This document shows positions 27,682 through 36,533 of a DNA stretch of 64,000 nt, piece by piece. A model generated the notes under the pieces. The model ran no database searches. It had not been told where the DNA came from and saw only the letters and a list, made by a program, of their open reading frames with translations. Within the stretch, counting starts at the first letter, position 1. The number at the start of each line of letters is the position of its first letter. A program made the translations under genes and the position numbers. Source of the stretch: Sphingobium yanoikuyae (GTDB taxonomy: Bacteria > Pseudomonadota > Alphaproteobacteria > Sphingomonadales > Sphingomonadaceae); the NCBI RefSeq assembly GCF_013001025.1, contig NZ_CP053022.1:186001-250000 (forward strand), read 5' to 3'.

Positions 27682-28119
27682 ATGATCGAGAGACGCGAAT
27701 TGCTGATGGCGGGCGCCGGCCTTGCCGCCGCCGGAACGCTGGCTGCGCCGGCGGCGGCGCAGCAGCATCGAATGGAAGGGATGGCGATGTCGATGACGGA
27801 CTGCATCGACGATTGCGTGGCGTCTCACCGCATGTGCCTGGAAACCGCCGCCTGGCTGACGAAGCAAGGCGGCGCGTCAGCCACGGCGTCGCTGATCGCC
27901 ATGCTGAACGACTGTGCGGAACTGTGCCAGGCGACCGCCAACTCGATGCTGCGCGAATCCCCGCTCCATACCATCCTGTGTCGCGCCTGCGCTGACGCCT
28001 GCGAACGATGTGCGCGGGAATGCCTGAGCCACGTCGTGGACGAGCGGATGAAGCGTTGCTCGGCTACCTGCAAGGACTGCGCCGCCAGCTGTCGGATGAT
28101 GGCGGACATGGCGAGCTGA
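27682..28119 (+). CDS. Csp-like four-helix Cys-rich copper storage protein
   Basis: 145 residues: a Tat-type signal (ERRELLMAGAGLAAAG), then a four-helix-bundle pattern with about 12 Cys in CxxxC and CxxC spacing (DCIDDC, DCAELC, CRACADACERCAREC, CSATCKDCAASC), as in Csp1/DUF326 proteins that hold many Cu(I) ions inside the bundle. Tat export fits Csp1. Preceded by GGAAGG. It gives the operon a direct copper link. Confidence 0.88.
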   Translation: MIERRELLMAGAGLAAAGTLAAPAAAQQHRMEGMAMSMTDCIDDCVASHRMCLETAAWLTKQGGASATASLIAMLNDCAELCQATANSMLRESPLHTILCRACADACERCARECLSHVVDERMKRCSATCKDCAASCRMMADMAS

Positions 28120-28265
28120 GTTTCCTCGAACGCGCCCAGGCGTAGTGAGGTCAAGCAGCTCCAGCACCATTGAAGCGATCCGTCGGCTCTACAATGTGGG
28201 ACCGCTGCGAAGCTGGGTCGTATGGGTGCGAAAGCGGGACTGGTTAAGGATCGGCGGTAGCGCTT

Positions 28266-29012
28266 CTAGACCAGCCAGGCAGCGATCGCGCCAACCACCG
28301 ACTTGGTTTCGGCAACGTCGCGGACTCGCACGGTATCCAGCCCGAGATGCTTGGCCGGATAATCATTTCCGCCCGGGAAGATCGCGTCACCGAAGAAGAT
28401 CATCTCGTCGAGTGCGACGCCGGTCTGCTCGGAAAGGCGCTTAAGGCCATAGGCCTTGTCTATCCCTTCGCGGGTGATGTCGATCGATGTCGCCCCGCCG
28501 ATATTGATGGCAAAGCCTGGCAGCAACGGCTGGAGCAGGGCCTGCAATTTCTTGCGCTTGGCGTGATCGGGATCCCACGTGTCCTTGGCCTCGAGCGGCG
28601 CCTGCTGACCGAGCGCGGAGAATGTGATCTGGCTGCCGCGATCCTCGATCTGCTCGCCCCAGATGTTCTCGTTTGCATAGCCCGCCTGCTCGACCGCCTT
28701 GGTCAGTGCTTCGCGGATGCGCTGGCTTTCGTCGCCGGTGAACAGATCGGCATAGATACGCGTCCATTGGCCGTCGGCGTGACGATATAGCTTGGTGCCC
28801 GTGGTCGGCTGGATGATAAAATTGTCGAGCCGCGCACGGGCGGGCATGCGCGACACCACCTGTTTCTCGAATTGCGGCCAGTCGCCTCCGGAGATGATCG
28901 CTACCATCGTCACGTCGAGCAGGCGGGTAAGCAGATCCGCCATTTCATCGTCGAGCGGCTGCTTGTTGAGCGCGAGCGTTCCATCGAGGTCGAAAGCGGC
29001 CAGTCGCTTCAT
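28266..29012 (-). CDS. HAD-IIB sugar-phosphatase-like hydrolase
   Basis: 248 residues with the HAD motifs FDLDGTLAL (nucleophile Asp), SGGDW (motif II), a conserved Lys in the C-terminal half and GDAIFPGGNDYP (motif IV). The cap is of the IIB type seen in phosphomannomutase- and sucrose-phosphatase-like enzymes. Substrate unknown. It is out of theme with the metal genes and follows a HAD remnant with which its start overlaps. Confidence 0.85.
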   Translation of the reverse strand: MKRLAAFDLDGTLALNKQPLDDEMADLLTRLLDVTMVAIISGGDWPQFEKQVVSRMPARARLDNFIIQPTTGTKLYRHADGQWTRIYADLFTGDESQRIREALTKAVEQAGYANENIWGEQIEDRGSQITFSALGQQAPLEAKDTWDPDHAKRKKLQALLQPLLPGFAINIGGATSIDITREGIDKAYGLKRLSEQTGVALDEMIFFGDAIFPGGNDYPAKHLGLDTVRVRDVAETKSVVGAIAAWLV

Positions 29013-29236
29013 GATGATCCTCCCACAAGCGGCAGCAGAAATGCGTCGATGGCATCGGCGATGCCATCTTTGTCGTCGCTGGTTGAAATGTAGTGCGCTG
29101 CGCTACGGATCTCCTCAGGCGCCTTGCCCATGGCGATCGATAGGCCGGTGCGCACGAGCAAAGGGCAGGTCATTGGGCATGTGGCCGAGCGCCCGCGCCA
29201 GGGCATCGACGCCAGCTCGCTTGTTGGCATAGGGCC
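29009..29236 (-). pseudogene. Remnant of a Cof-type HAD hydrolase C-terminus
   Basis: The last 45 codons encode a typical Cof end (GLSIAMGKAPEEIRSAAHYI, then DDKDGIADAI). Upstream the family sequence continues in another frame (YANKRAGVDALARALGHMPNDLP), so a frameshift lies near 29165-29175. Nothing of the N-terminal half is present beyond about 29236. Confidence 0.7.
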
Positions 29237-29500
29237 ACCTTTTCCTCGTCCGGAAGCGAACTCGTCGCCCCCGTTACCGCTCATGTGGTTGCTCGCTTGC
29301 ACTGCGCATGAGCCGATCACCGTCATCCCAAGTTCTGCGCCGGCTGCCTTGTCCTGGGCGATCTGCGATCAGATGCCATCGCAGGCGTCCCTTCTGTCTA
29401 GCGACAAATACGCATTACCACCGGCAGATGGTCTGCATAGTCTGCCAAGGGCAACCAACGAAGCTCTCAGCGGAGTGAGTGTGGATCGGAAGGGAATAGT

Positions 29501-29947
29501 ATGACGATCGCGCTTAACGGGTTATATCGATGCCGGCTGCTCACTTTCACACGGTGGTCGTGTTCCATCTGGGCGATTTTCGCCGCGCTCACTGTGCCAA
29601 CGCTACCTTCGCCGGCCAGGGTCGTTCCCGCAGGGGAAGATACCTCGACCACCAAGCTCGCGGGTGTCTGGTCATTTGATGGCCGATCCGGCTGTAAGTC
29701 GGGGATGGCCTGGGTTCTTAATCGCAACGGATCTTACAGCGAAATCCGATTGCCTGACCAGACGCCGCTTGGCGGAGGAAAGTGGTATGAACGCGGCGAT
29801 ACCATCTTTTACTCATTGCCGCGAGTACTGACAGCGGCCGCGGGACGGCCCGACAAGCGTATGGTCATTATAGAGCGCGGCCCGCGGCGCCTGGTGGCCG
29901 TGACTAACCGCAGGGTTCGTCATGTGATGCACAAGTGTCCGGGATGA
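29501..29947 (+). CDS. Hypothetical exported protein
   Basis: 148 residues: an N-terminal hydrophobic segment (WSCSIWAIFAALTVPTLPSPA) and a mature part with GVWSFDGRSGCKSGM and GGGKWYERGDTIFYSLP, resembling small lipocalin-like or DUF-type periplasmic proteins, with one Cys pair that could form a disulfide. No family recognised and no clear ribosome site. Confidence 0.5.
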   Translation: MTIALNGLYRCRLLTFTRWSCSIWAIFAALTVPTLPSPARVVPAGEDTSTTKLAGVWSFDGRSGCKSGMAWVLNRNGSYSEIRLPDQTPLGGGKWYERGDTIFYSLPRVLTAAAGRPDKRMVIIERGPRRLVAVTNRRVRHVMHKCPG

Positions 29948-30095
29948 TCGAATGCCTTCGATCGAGATGTGCGAAACGTTCTGGCCCAAGCCCGAAAAGG
30001 GAACAAAAACGAGAGTGGAGTTCGAAGTCACACGTCGAGCATTGCCCCCTTATTGGCAGATGCAGGATCGGATTTCGCTTCTTGAGTTGTTCCCA

Positions 30096-31562
30096 CTACG
30101 TCACGGAAAACTGACCCATCATGCCTTCGTCCTCGTGCTCCAGGATATGGCAATGGAACAGGAAGGGCGCTTTTGAAGCAGGCTGGTCGAAGCGGATTAA
30201 TAATTCGACCGGTTCGTCCACGACGATGGTGTCACGTGGCCCCTGATCAAGAAGATCTGGCTCCTCGCCATCGCGACTTAGCACGTCGAAGTGCACTCCA
30301 TGAATGTGGAAGGGATGGGCCATTTTCTGCCCGGAGACTTTCCATATCTCGACGGCGCCAAGCTCGACCTCCTCATCGATTCGATCCATATCGAATCGCC
30401 TGTGGTTGATCGTTAGCGGCTCTTCGTCGCTATCCATCATGCCTCCCAGCCTCATGTTGAGCACCAGACGTCGCCGTGCGACGACCGTAGCCGGATCTGG
30501 CACCGCGCGGGACGCCAGGAGGAGGGGAAGCGTGGTGCTACCTCGCTTACTCGATGCCAAGCGCGGTGAGAATGTGAGGACAGTTTCATTGCCTGCGTTG
30601 TTTTCGCTAGCCTCGTGCCGATGCATCATGCTCATGCCATGCATCCTCAGGGTGCTTTGGTCTGGAGCCGAGACCAACGAGACCGGTCTGCCATCGCTGA
30701 AGTCCACCAAAATCTCAGCCCGCTGACCGGAGGCCAGAGGGAGGGACTGCAATTCAACGGACTTTTCCAAAAGGCCGCCCTCGGTGCCGATCCAATAAAA
30801 GGCTCGTCCGTCGCTGAACGAAAGATCGTAAGTCCGGGCATTCGAACCATTTACAAGCCGCAGCCGCACTAAGCTTCTGGGAACGTCTGCTCGCGGGTTG
30901 TACGCGCCGTTTACGAGAATAACGTTGCCCCGCCTCCCGTCCAGCGCCACCATCATGCCCGCCGGTAACACCAGACGGCCATCCACGAACTGCCGATCCT
31001 GGATCAAGATTGGTAGATCGTCGACGCCATAATCCGAAGGCAAACCGAGACCTTGCTCTTCCTCGTCGGTGACGAAGAGCAATCCCGCTAGGCCTGCATA
31101 GACCTGCTCCGCCGTTTGGCCATGTGCATGCGAATGATAAAAGAGAGTGGCCGCCGGCTGACGGATCGGCAGCGTCGGACGCCAAGTCTCGCCTGGACTA
31201 ATGGTCTGGTGGGGGCTGCCGTCCAGCTCTCCCGGTACGAGCAGCCCGTGCCAGTGAACCGTGGTATCAGCAGACAGATTGTTGCTGACTGTCACCGTCA
31301 CGTCGTCCCCGCGATGTACCCGCAGAGTCGGGCCGAGATAGCTGCCGTTGTATCCCATGGTGGCGCTCCGCCGCCCTGGGAAGAAAGTGGTTTCCCCTTC
31401 CTGCGCCCTCAGTCCAATTCTCTGCCCATGGTCGCGTGCATCTAACAGGCGAGGAATGGGCAGCGTGCCTGCTTGGTCCGGCGTCGCAAATCTGCGCGTG
31501 CATGCCGCCCCCAGCAGGAGGCCTCCGCCCGCCAAGAGAGTTCGCCGATTCAGAAAAGTCAT
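30096..31562 (-). CDS. cueO: CueO-like multicopper oxidase
   Basis: 488 residues: a twin-arginine signal (LNRRTLLAGGGLLLGA), motifs VHWHG, LFYHSHAHG, HPFHIHG and LFHCHILEHEDEGMMG in order. A Met-rich strand (MHGMSMMHRHE near residue 305) resembles the CueO substrate site. Oxidises periplasmic Cu(I). The ATG at 31562 follows AGGAGGGG, so a 72-residue extension open upstream is rejected. It is distinct from the three PcoA-type oxidases in the window. Confidence 0.92.
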   Translation of the reverse strand: MTFLNRRTLLAGGGLLLGAACTRRFATPDQAGTLPIPRLLDARDHGQRIGLRAQEGETTFFPGRRSATMGYNGSYLGPTLRVHRGDDVTVTVSNNLSADTTVHWHGLLVPGELDGSPHQTISPGETWRPTLPIRQPAATLFYHSHAHGQTAEQVYAGLAGLLFVTDEEEQGLGLPSDYGVDDLPILIQDRQFVDGRLVLPAGMMVALDGRRGNVILVNGAYNPRADVPRSLVRLRLVNGSNARTYDLSFSDGRAFYWIGTEGGLLEKSVELQSLPLASGQRAEILVDFSDGRPVSLVSAPDQSTLRMHGMSMMHRHEASENNAGNETVLTFSPRLASSKRGSTTLPLLLASRAVPDPATVVARRRLVLNMRLGGMMDSDEEPLTINHRRFDMDRIDEEVELGAVEIWKVSGQKMAHPFHIHGVHFDVLSRDGEEPDLLDQGPRDTIVVDEPVELLIRFDQPASKAPFLFHCHILEHEDEGMMGQFSVT

Positions 31563-32066
31563 TTCGAAGCCCCTCCTGAGCAATCGTGAAACTGACGCAA
31601 GCGCGCTTTTCTCGATCCCGATGAGATCCACCGAGGCGAAGCGCCGCTCTTCCCTTAAAGGGCGCGCGGGAGGGCAATATCCGTAATACCCGAACCGATC
31701 GCTTTTGTGCCCGCCCCCTCTGGGAAGACAAAATTGCCCTTCTAAGCTGGTCGCGGCCCTCGCCAGTTGATCAATCATCAGCCAGGCGAGCGTTCAATCA
31801 CTGCGGCACCGATCCGAGCGAGCGTCTATTCCGACAATTTAGCCTGGGCCAGTCCGAGTGGCTGGTTCGGCGGTGGGCCTTGCCACGATCGCGCCGAAGC
31901 AAAAGCGGCGTGCGATTTACGTTTCGCTGTTCGCCACTGCAGCAGGCGGCGTCGCTTTCCAGTGCTCGGGCTAGGCGGAGGCTTTGATGGCCGCCGTCTT
32001 CGGTCATCCGCGCCCAGCTTTTGCTAGCAGCCGAACTAAAGCGGACATTGCAGGCTGACCGCCAGC
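31563..32066 (+). other. Intergenic stretch without recognisable gene
   Basis: Promoter region of the CueO-like gene on the minus strand and of a small secreted gene on the plus strand. Open frames here show no family features. Confidence 0.5.
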
Positions 32067-32084
32067 TTCGCAAATTACGTATAC
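32067..32084 (+). promoter_or_regulatory. TACGTATAC regulatory motif, copy 2
   Basis: TTCGCAAATTACGTATAC, ending about 107 bp before the TTG start at 32191. It shares 14 of 18 positions with copy 3. Confidence 0.5.
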
Positions 32085-32190
32085 TGCCGCCTCCAGGCCG
32101 ACACCATCTCAACGGCAAGCTCCCTGGGGAGCGAGAATCGACCGGGCATGTGTCCGGTCGAACTGAAACTCAGACTTGAAGGAATCATAT

Positions 32191-32481
32191 TTGCGCAAGA
32201 AAGCAGCGATTATCGCGTCGCTCGCAGCCTTTGGCGTCCTTGCCGTCGGCGCCGGGCCAGTTCTCGCCGATGGGATGCCGCCGGGCATGCCGGACCTTGA
32301 GCAGACGCTCAAGGCGAAGCCGGCGCCGGCTCGGTCCGAGACGGCCCAGATGCAAGGAATGCGACACCGCGAAGTGCGGATGCACGGTGAGATGATGCAG
32401 GACCATCGGATCGCTATGCGGGAGATGGGAACCCAGGACGGAGCCTCCCGCATGTTGCGTAGGTCGCGGGGCGGTTGCTGA
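32191..32481 (+). CDS. Small Met/His-rich secreted protein
   Basis: 96 residues: signal peptide ending VLADG, then MPPGMPD, QMQGMRHREVRMHGEMMQDH and an Arg-rich end. A TTG at 32191 is taken as start because AAGGA lies seven bases upstream; another in-frame TTG at 32176 lacks one. Probable periplasmic copper-binding peptide. No family recognised. Confidence 0.6.
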   Translation: MRKKAAIIASLAAFGVLAVGAGPVLADGMPPGMPDLEQTLKAKPAPARSETAQMQGMRHREVRMHGEMMQDHRIAMREMGTQDGASRMLRRSRGGC

Positions 32482-32553
32482 CCCTGCACTTAAGCCAGCT
32501 CCGATCACGAGGCGGGGTGGCCAACGACCGTGGCCTGGTTCAACTGCAGCTTT

Positions 32554-32590
32554 GGCCCGCCGTTCTCCCACGGCGGGCCAATTGGTTTTT
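32554..32590 (+). terminator. Rho-independent terminator
   Basis: GGCCCGCCG pairs with CGGCGGGCC over an 8-base loop, followed by AATTGGTTTTT. Confidence 0.8.
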
Positions 32591-32696
32591 GCACTTCGCT
32601 GTCGGCCGCCATCAAGCGGGATCATGAATTCGCTTGACCTTGGACCATGGTCCACCCCGCACGATCCCGCGCATGCTAGTCGCGATCCAAAGCGGA

Positions 32697-32714
32697 TTCG
32701 TAAGTTACGTATAC
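32697..32714 (+). promoter_or_regulatory. TACGTATAC regulatory motif, copy 3
   Basis: TTCGTAAGTTACGTATAC, 90 bp before the ATG at 32805. Contains the perfect dyad CGTAA-G-TTACG. Confidence 0.5.
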
Positions 32715-32804
32715 AGACTGCGTCTCGCTAGCAGCATTGAAGCTTCGGAATTGCCGGGATCGGAACGTCGATCGGGCAACAGGACGAACACTCGGAGACC
32801 CTCA

Positions 32805-33206
32805 ATGCGACAGACGACACTTCTAGCGGCGACCGTCAGCCTCTTCGCGACGCTAACCTTCGCCGCCGGCACCGCTCTCGCCCAGTCGACGCCCGCGCCC
32901 GCACAGACTGCGCCGGCCCATGCCCACCAGCAGGGCATGGATCATGGCGGGCAGCAGATGCACGATCAGATGATGAAGGATCATCAGGCCGGCGCGCAGA
33001 AGCAGCAGGGGCAACCGGCCCAGCAGGATCAACAGGGCATGTCGGGGATGGCCGGCATGTCCGGCGGGTCGCCTGCATCGAACGGCTCGGGCATGGCCGG
33101 TAAGGCGAAGAGTGGCTGCTGCAAGATGCCGATGAAGAAGGCCAAGCCGGCCGCGAAGAAGAAGACCGCCAAGCCCATGGCCGACAAGCCGATGAGCGAC
33201 ATGTGA
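32805..33206 (+). CDS. Met/His/Lys-rich secreted protein
   Basis: 133 residues: signal peptide ending ALAQ, a long His/Met/Gln linker (HAHQQGMDHGGQQMHDQMM), MSGMAGMSGG, then SGCCKMPMKKAKPAAKKK and a Lys/Met/Asp tail. The composition suggests copper buffering in the periplasm. The ATG at 32805 follows GGAGA. A strong terminator follows. Confidence 0.75.
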   Translation: MRQTTLLAATVSLFATLTFAAGTALAQSTPAPAQTAPAHAHQQGMDHGGQQMHDQMMKDHQAGAQKQQGQPAQQDQQGMSGMAGMSGGSPASNGSGMAGKAKSGCCKMPMKKAKPAAKKKTAKPMADKPMSDM

Positions 33207-33243
33207 AGTTTCCAGCCCCGATAAAACACCCCCCGGGGCTGAG

Positions 33244-33270
33244 GGCCCGCCGCCGCCCCCGCGGCGGGCC
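33244..33270 (+). terminator. Hairpin terminator
   Basis: GGCCCGCCGC and GCGGCGGGCC pair over CGCCCCC. AGTTCTTTG follows. Confidence 0.7.
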
Positions 33271-33354
33271 AGTTCTTTGACGATGCCCAGCGTCGCCCGT
33301 GCTCCCGGCCTTCAAAACCGGGTCCGAGCGTCTGACGTGACAGAGGAAACAGCG

Positions 33355-33684
33355 ATGCGAAATCATCTTGGCGTCGGTGCTGCTATTGGCTTTCTGTTCT
33401 TTGGCAGCACGCCGCTCCTCGCACAGGGTATCGGCCATAGCTTGTTCATGCGCGGCAAGATCGTCCGTATGGATGCGGGCGGCACAGTGGCCTGCCTGGG
33501 CAAGGCCGATGGCGCGCACATCGGGCAGATACTCGAAGTCTATCACGCAACGCCGCGACACCGCCGCCTTGTCGGTCATGTCGAAGTCGACCAGATTTTC
33601 GACGACCATTACGCTCATTTTCGCGTGAGGGACGGGACGCTTCAGAAAGGCGATTGGGTGAGCCTAAAGCGCGTCCGGGCGTAA
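33355..33684 (+). CDS. Periplasmic protein of unknown function (QGIGH family, second copy)
   Basis: 109 residues: signal peptide ending LLAQ, mature GIGHSLFMRGKIV, then GTVACLGKADGAHIGQ, LEVYH and QIFDDHYAHFRV, parallel to 22277-22636. The conserved Cys and His may bind metal. Lies after the Met-rich secreted gene; a terminator separates them. Confidence 0.78.
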   Translation: MRNHLGVGAAIGFLFFGSTPLLAQGIGHSLFMRGKIVRMDAGGTVACLGKADGAHIGQILEVYHATPRHRRLVGHVEVDQIFDDHYAHFRVRDGTLQKGDWVSLKRVRA

Positions 33685-33935
33685 CGCCAGAATTGGAATG
33701 CCAAGCGCCGCCCTCCCCAAAAGAAGAATCAGCCGAGTAGCGTGTCTCGGCATAATTCCGATCATGCGTGCGCGAATAGGTTCGGGAGTCGATGAATACT
33801 CATCGGCTCCGTTGGCGTGTCTGACCCTCAAAGACCGCGACACCGATACCAAACTACCTTCTGCGGAACTTACTTATAGGCCGCCCGGGCAAAGAGATTA
33901 CTCCGTCAGGCCATCGATAGAGATGGAGTCAGGTT

Positions 33936-35456
33936 ATGTTCGAGAAGGCGATCGGGACCATCAATGCGGCGGCCTCCTTCCGACACCGCTATGATAATTT
34001 CATCGGTGGTCGATGGAACGCTCCTGCGAGCGGCGAGTATTTCGCCGACAAGAGCCCGATCAATGGTGCCCAGATCGCAGAGTTCGCGCTGTCGACGCCG
34101 GAAGATGTCGAGCGCGCGCTCGATGCGGCGCACGCCGCCAAGGATCAATGGGCAAGAATCGCCCCCGCCGAGCGCGCCAGGATTCTCAATCGCGTCGCCG
34201 ACCGGCTCGAGGATAATCTGGAGCTGCTGGCGCTTGCCGAGACGATCGACAATGGCAAGCCGATCCGCGAGACGCGTGCTGCCGACGTTCCGCTTGCGAT
34301 CGACCATTTCCGCTACTTCGCCGGCTGCATCCGGGCGGAGGAAGGCGGCATCTCGACGATCGATGCGGACACCATCGCCTATCATTTCCGCGAGCCGCTC
34401 GGCGTCGTCGGCCAGATCATCCCGTGGAACTTCCCGCTGCTGATGGCGGCGTGGAAGATCGCGCCGGCGCTGGCGGCCGGCAACTGCACCGTCATCAAAC
34501 CCGCATCCCAGACGCCGCTCACCTTGCTGATGTTCGCCGAGCTCACCGCCGACATCCTGCCGCCCGGCGTGCTCAATGTCGTCACCGGCCCGGGACGGAC
34601 CGTTGGCCAGGCGATCGCCGCCAATCCGCGCATCGCCAAGGTCTCGTTCACCGGCGAGACCGTCACCGGCAAGCAGATCATGCACGCCGCGGCGGACCAT
34701 CTGATCCCCCAGACGATGGAGCTTGGCGGCAAGTCGCCCAACATCTTCATGGCGGACGTGCTCGACGAGGACGATGCCTTCTTCGACAAGGCGCTCGAAG
34801 GCTTTACTTTGTTCGCCTTCAACAAGGGCGAGGTCTGTACCTGCCCGTCGCGCGCCCTGATCCATGAGTCGATCTTCGACCGCTTCATCGAGCGCGCCGT
34901 GGCGCGCGTCGCCGCGATCCGCCAGGGCGATCCGCTCGACCCGTCGGTCCAGGTCGGCGCGCAGGCGTCGGAGGACCAGCTCCACAAGATCCTGGGCTAT
35001 ATCGATATCGGCAAGGCCGAGGGCGCGCAGTGTCTGGTCGGTGGCGCCAGGGCGCTGCCGGGCGGTGCGCTCGACCAGGGCTATTTCGTGCAGCCGACCG
35101 TGTTCGTGGGTCAGAACCACATGCGCATCTTCCAGGAGGAGATCTTCGGTCCCGTCCTGTCGGTCACCACGTTCAAGACGGTCGAGGAGGCGATCGCACT
35201 TGCCAATGACACCGCCTACGGTCTTGGCGCGGGCGTCTGGACCCGGAGCGGCAACACCGCCTACCGGCTCGGCCGCGCGATCGAGGCCGGGCGGGTCTGG
35301 ACCAACTGCTATCATCAGTACCCCGCCCATGCCGCCTTCGGCGGATACAAGGCATCGGGCTTCGGGCGTGAAAACCACCGGATGATGCTCGATCATTATC
35401 AGCAGACCAAGAATCTGCTCGTCTCCTATGACGAGCACGCGCTCGGCCTATTCTGA
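33936..35456 (+). CDS. NAD(P)+-dependent aldehyde dehydrogenase
   Basis: 506 residues with the family signatures: [12 protein letters not shown], the catalytic Glu in MELGGKSPN and the catalytic Cys in [11 protein letters not shown] (near 303), plus IFGPVLSV. Oxidises aldehydes to acids. Twenty-six bases upstream of an alcohol dehydrogenase, so the pair would take an alcohol to a carboxylate. Why it sits in a copper island is unclear; it may be a formaldehyde or stress-aldehyde route. Confidence 0.92.
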   Translation: MFEKAIGTINAAASFRHRYDNFIGGRWNAPASGEYFADKSPINGAQIAEFALSTPEDVERALDAAHAAKDQWARIAPAERARILNRVADRLEDNLELLALAETIDNGKPIRETRAADVPLAIDHFRYFAGCIRAEEGGISTIDADTIAYHFREPLGVVGQIIPWNFPLLMAAWKIAPALAAGNCTVIKPASQTPLTLLMFAELTADILPPGVLNVVTGPGRTVGQAIAANPRIAKVSFTGETVTGKQIMHAAADHLIPQTMELGGKSPNIFMADVLDEDDAFFDKALEGFTLFAFNKGEVCTCPSRALIHESIFDRFIERAVARVAAIRQGDPLDPSVQVGAQASEDQLHKILGYIDIGKAEGAQCLVGGARALPGGALDQGYFVQPTVFVGQNHMRIFQEEIFGPVLSVTTFKTVEEAIALANDTAYGLGAGVWTRSGNTAYRLGRAIEAGRVWTNCYHQYPAHAAFGGYKASGFGRENHRMMLDHYQQTKNLLVSYDEHALGLF

Positions 35457-35482
35457 CCCCCCGCTTAAAAGGAGAAACGGAC

Positions 35483-36508
35483 ATGGCGAAAACCATGAAG
35501 GCGGCGGTCGTCCGCGAATTTGGCAAGCCCCTGGTCATCGAGGACGCGCCGATCCCGACGGTCGGCCCCGGGCAGGTCCTGGTCAAGATTGCGGCAACCG
35601 GCGTGTGCCATACCGACCTGCACGCGGCAGAAGGGGACTGGCCGGTCAAGCCCAACCCGCCCTTCATTCCCGGCCATGAGGGCGTCGGGCATGTCGCCGC
35701 CGTTGGTGCCGGCGTCACCCATGTGAAGGAAGGCGACCGGGTCGGTGTGCCCTGGCTCTACACCGCCTGCGGGCACTGCGTGCATTGCCTGGGTGGCTGG
35801 GAGACGCTTTGCCACGAACAGCAGAACACCGGCTATTCGGTCAATGGCAGCTTTGCCGAATATGTCCTCGCCGATCCCAACTATGTTGGTCACCTTCCCG
35901 ACAATGTCGACTTCCTCGACATTGCGCCGATCCTCTGCGCGGGCGTCACCGTCTACAAGGGACTGAAGGCCACCGAGGCCCGGCCCGGCGAGTGGGTGGT
36001 CGTCTCCGGGATTGGCGGGCTCGGCCACATGGCGGTGCAATATGCCCGAGCCATGGGTCTCAATGTGGCCGCGGTCGACATCGACGATAGCAAGCTCGAC
36101 CTCGCTACACGCCTTGGCGCCACACTGACGGTCAACGCGCGCAGCGAGGACCCTTCGGCAGCGCTCAAGAAAGCCATTGGCGGCGCGCACGGGGCGCTGG
36201 TGACCGCTGTTTCGCCCAAGGCGTTCCAGCAGGCGCTCGGCATGGTCCGGCGCGGCGGCACGGTCGCGCTCAATGGCCTGCCCCCGGGCGACTTCCCGTT
36301 GTCGATCTTCGACACCGTGCTGAACGGCATTACCGTGCGCGGCTCGATCGTCGGCACGCGGCTCGATCTGCTCGAGGCACTCGCTTTTGCCGGCGAGGGC
36401 AAGGTCAAGGCCACGGTCCATGCGGACAGGCTCGAGAACATCAACGACGTCTTCTCCCGCATGCATCATGGCGACATCGAGGGCCGGATCGTCCTCGACC
36501 TCGCCTGA
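35483..36508 (+). CDS. adhP: Zinc-dependent alcohol dehydrogenase AdhP-type
   Basis: 341 residues: catalytic zinc ligands in [15 protein letters not shown] and GHEGVG, structural zinc cysteines in [15 protein letters not shown], and NAD-binding [13 protein letters not shown]. Length and motifs match the bacterial AdhP group that acts on ethanol and other primary alcohols. AAGGAG precedes the ATG. Confidence 0.93.
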   Translation: MAKTMKAAVVREFGKPLVIEDAPIPTVGPGQVLVKIAATGVCHTDLHAAEGDWPVKPNPPFIPGHEGVGHVAAVGAGVTHVKEGDRVGVPWLYTACGHCVHCLGGWETLCHEQQNTGYSVNGSFAEYVLADPNYVGHLPDNVDFLDIAPILCAGVTVYKGLKATEARPGEWVVVSGIGGLGHMAVQYARAMGLNVAAVDIDDSKLDLATRLGATLTVNARSEDPSAALKKAIGGAHGALVTAVSPKAFQQALGMVRRGGTVALNGLPPGDFPLSIFDTVLNGITVRGSIVGTRLDLLEALAFAGEGKVKATVHADRLENINDVFSRMHHGDIEGRIVLDLA

Positions 36509-36533
36509 ACCCGACTTCGCGAAAGTACAGTTC

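Noticed and set aside
29952..30176. Small plus-strand frame of 74 codons
   Set aside because: Overlaps the end of the CueO-like gene on the other strand; no ribosome site, domain or signal.
31767..32027. Plus-strand frame in the region after cueO
   Set aside because: No ribosome site or family pattern.
33906..35438. 510-codon minus-strand frame opposite aldehyde dehydrogenase
   Set aside because: Antisense shadow; the plus strand has all ALDH motifs.
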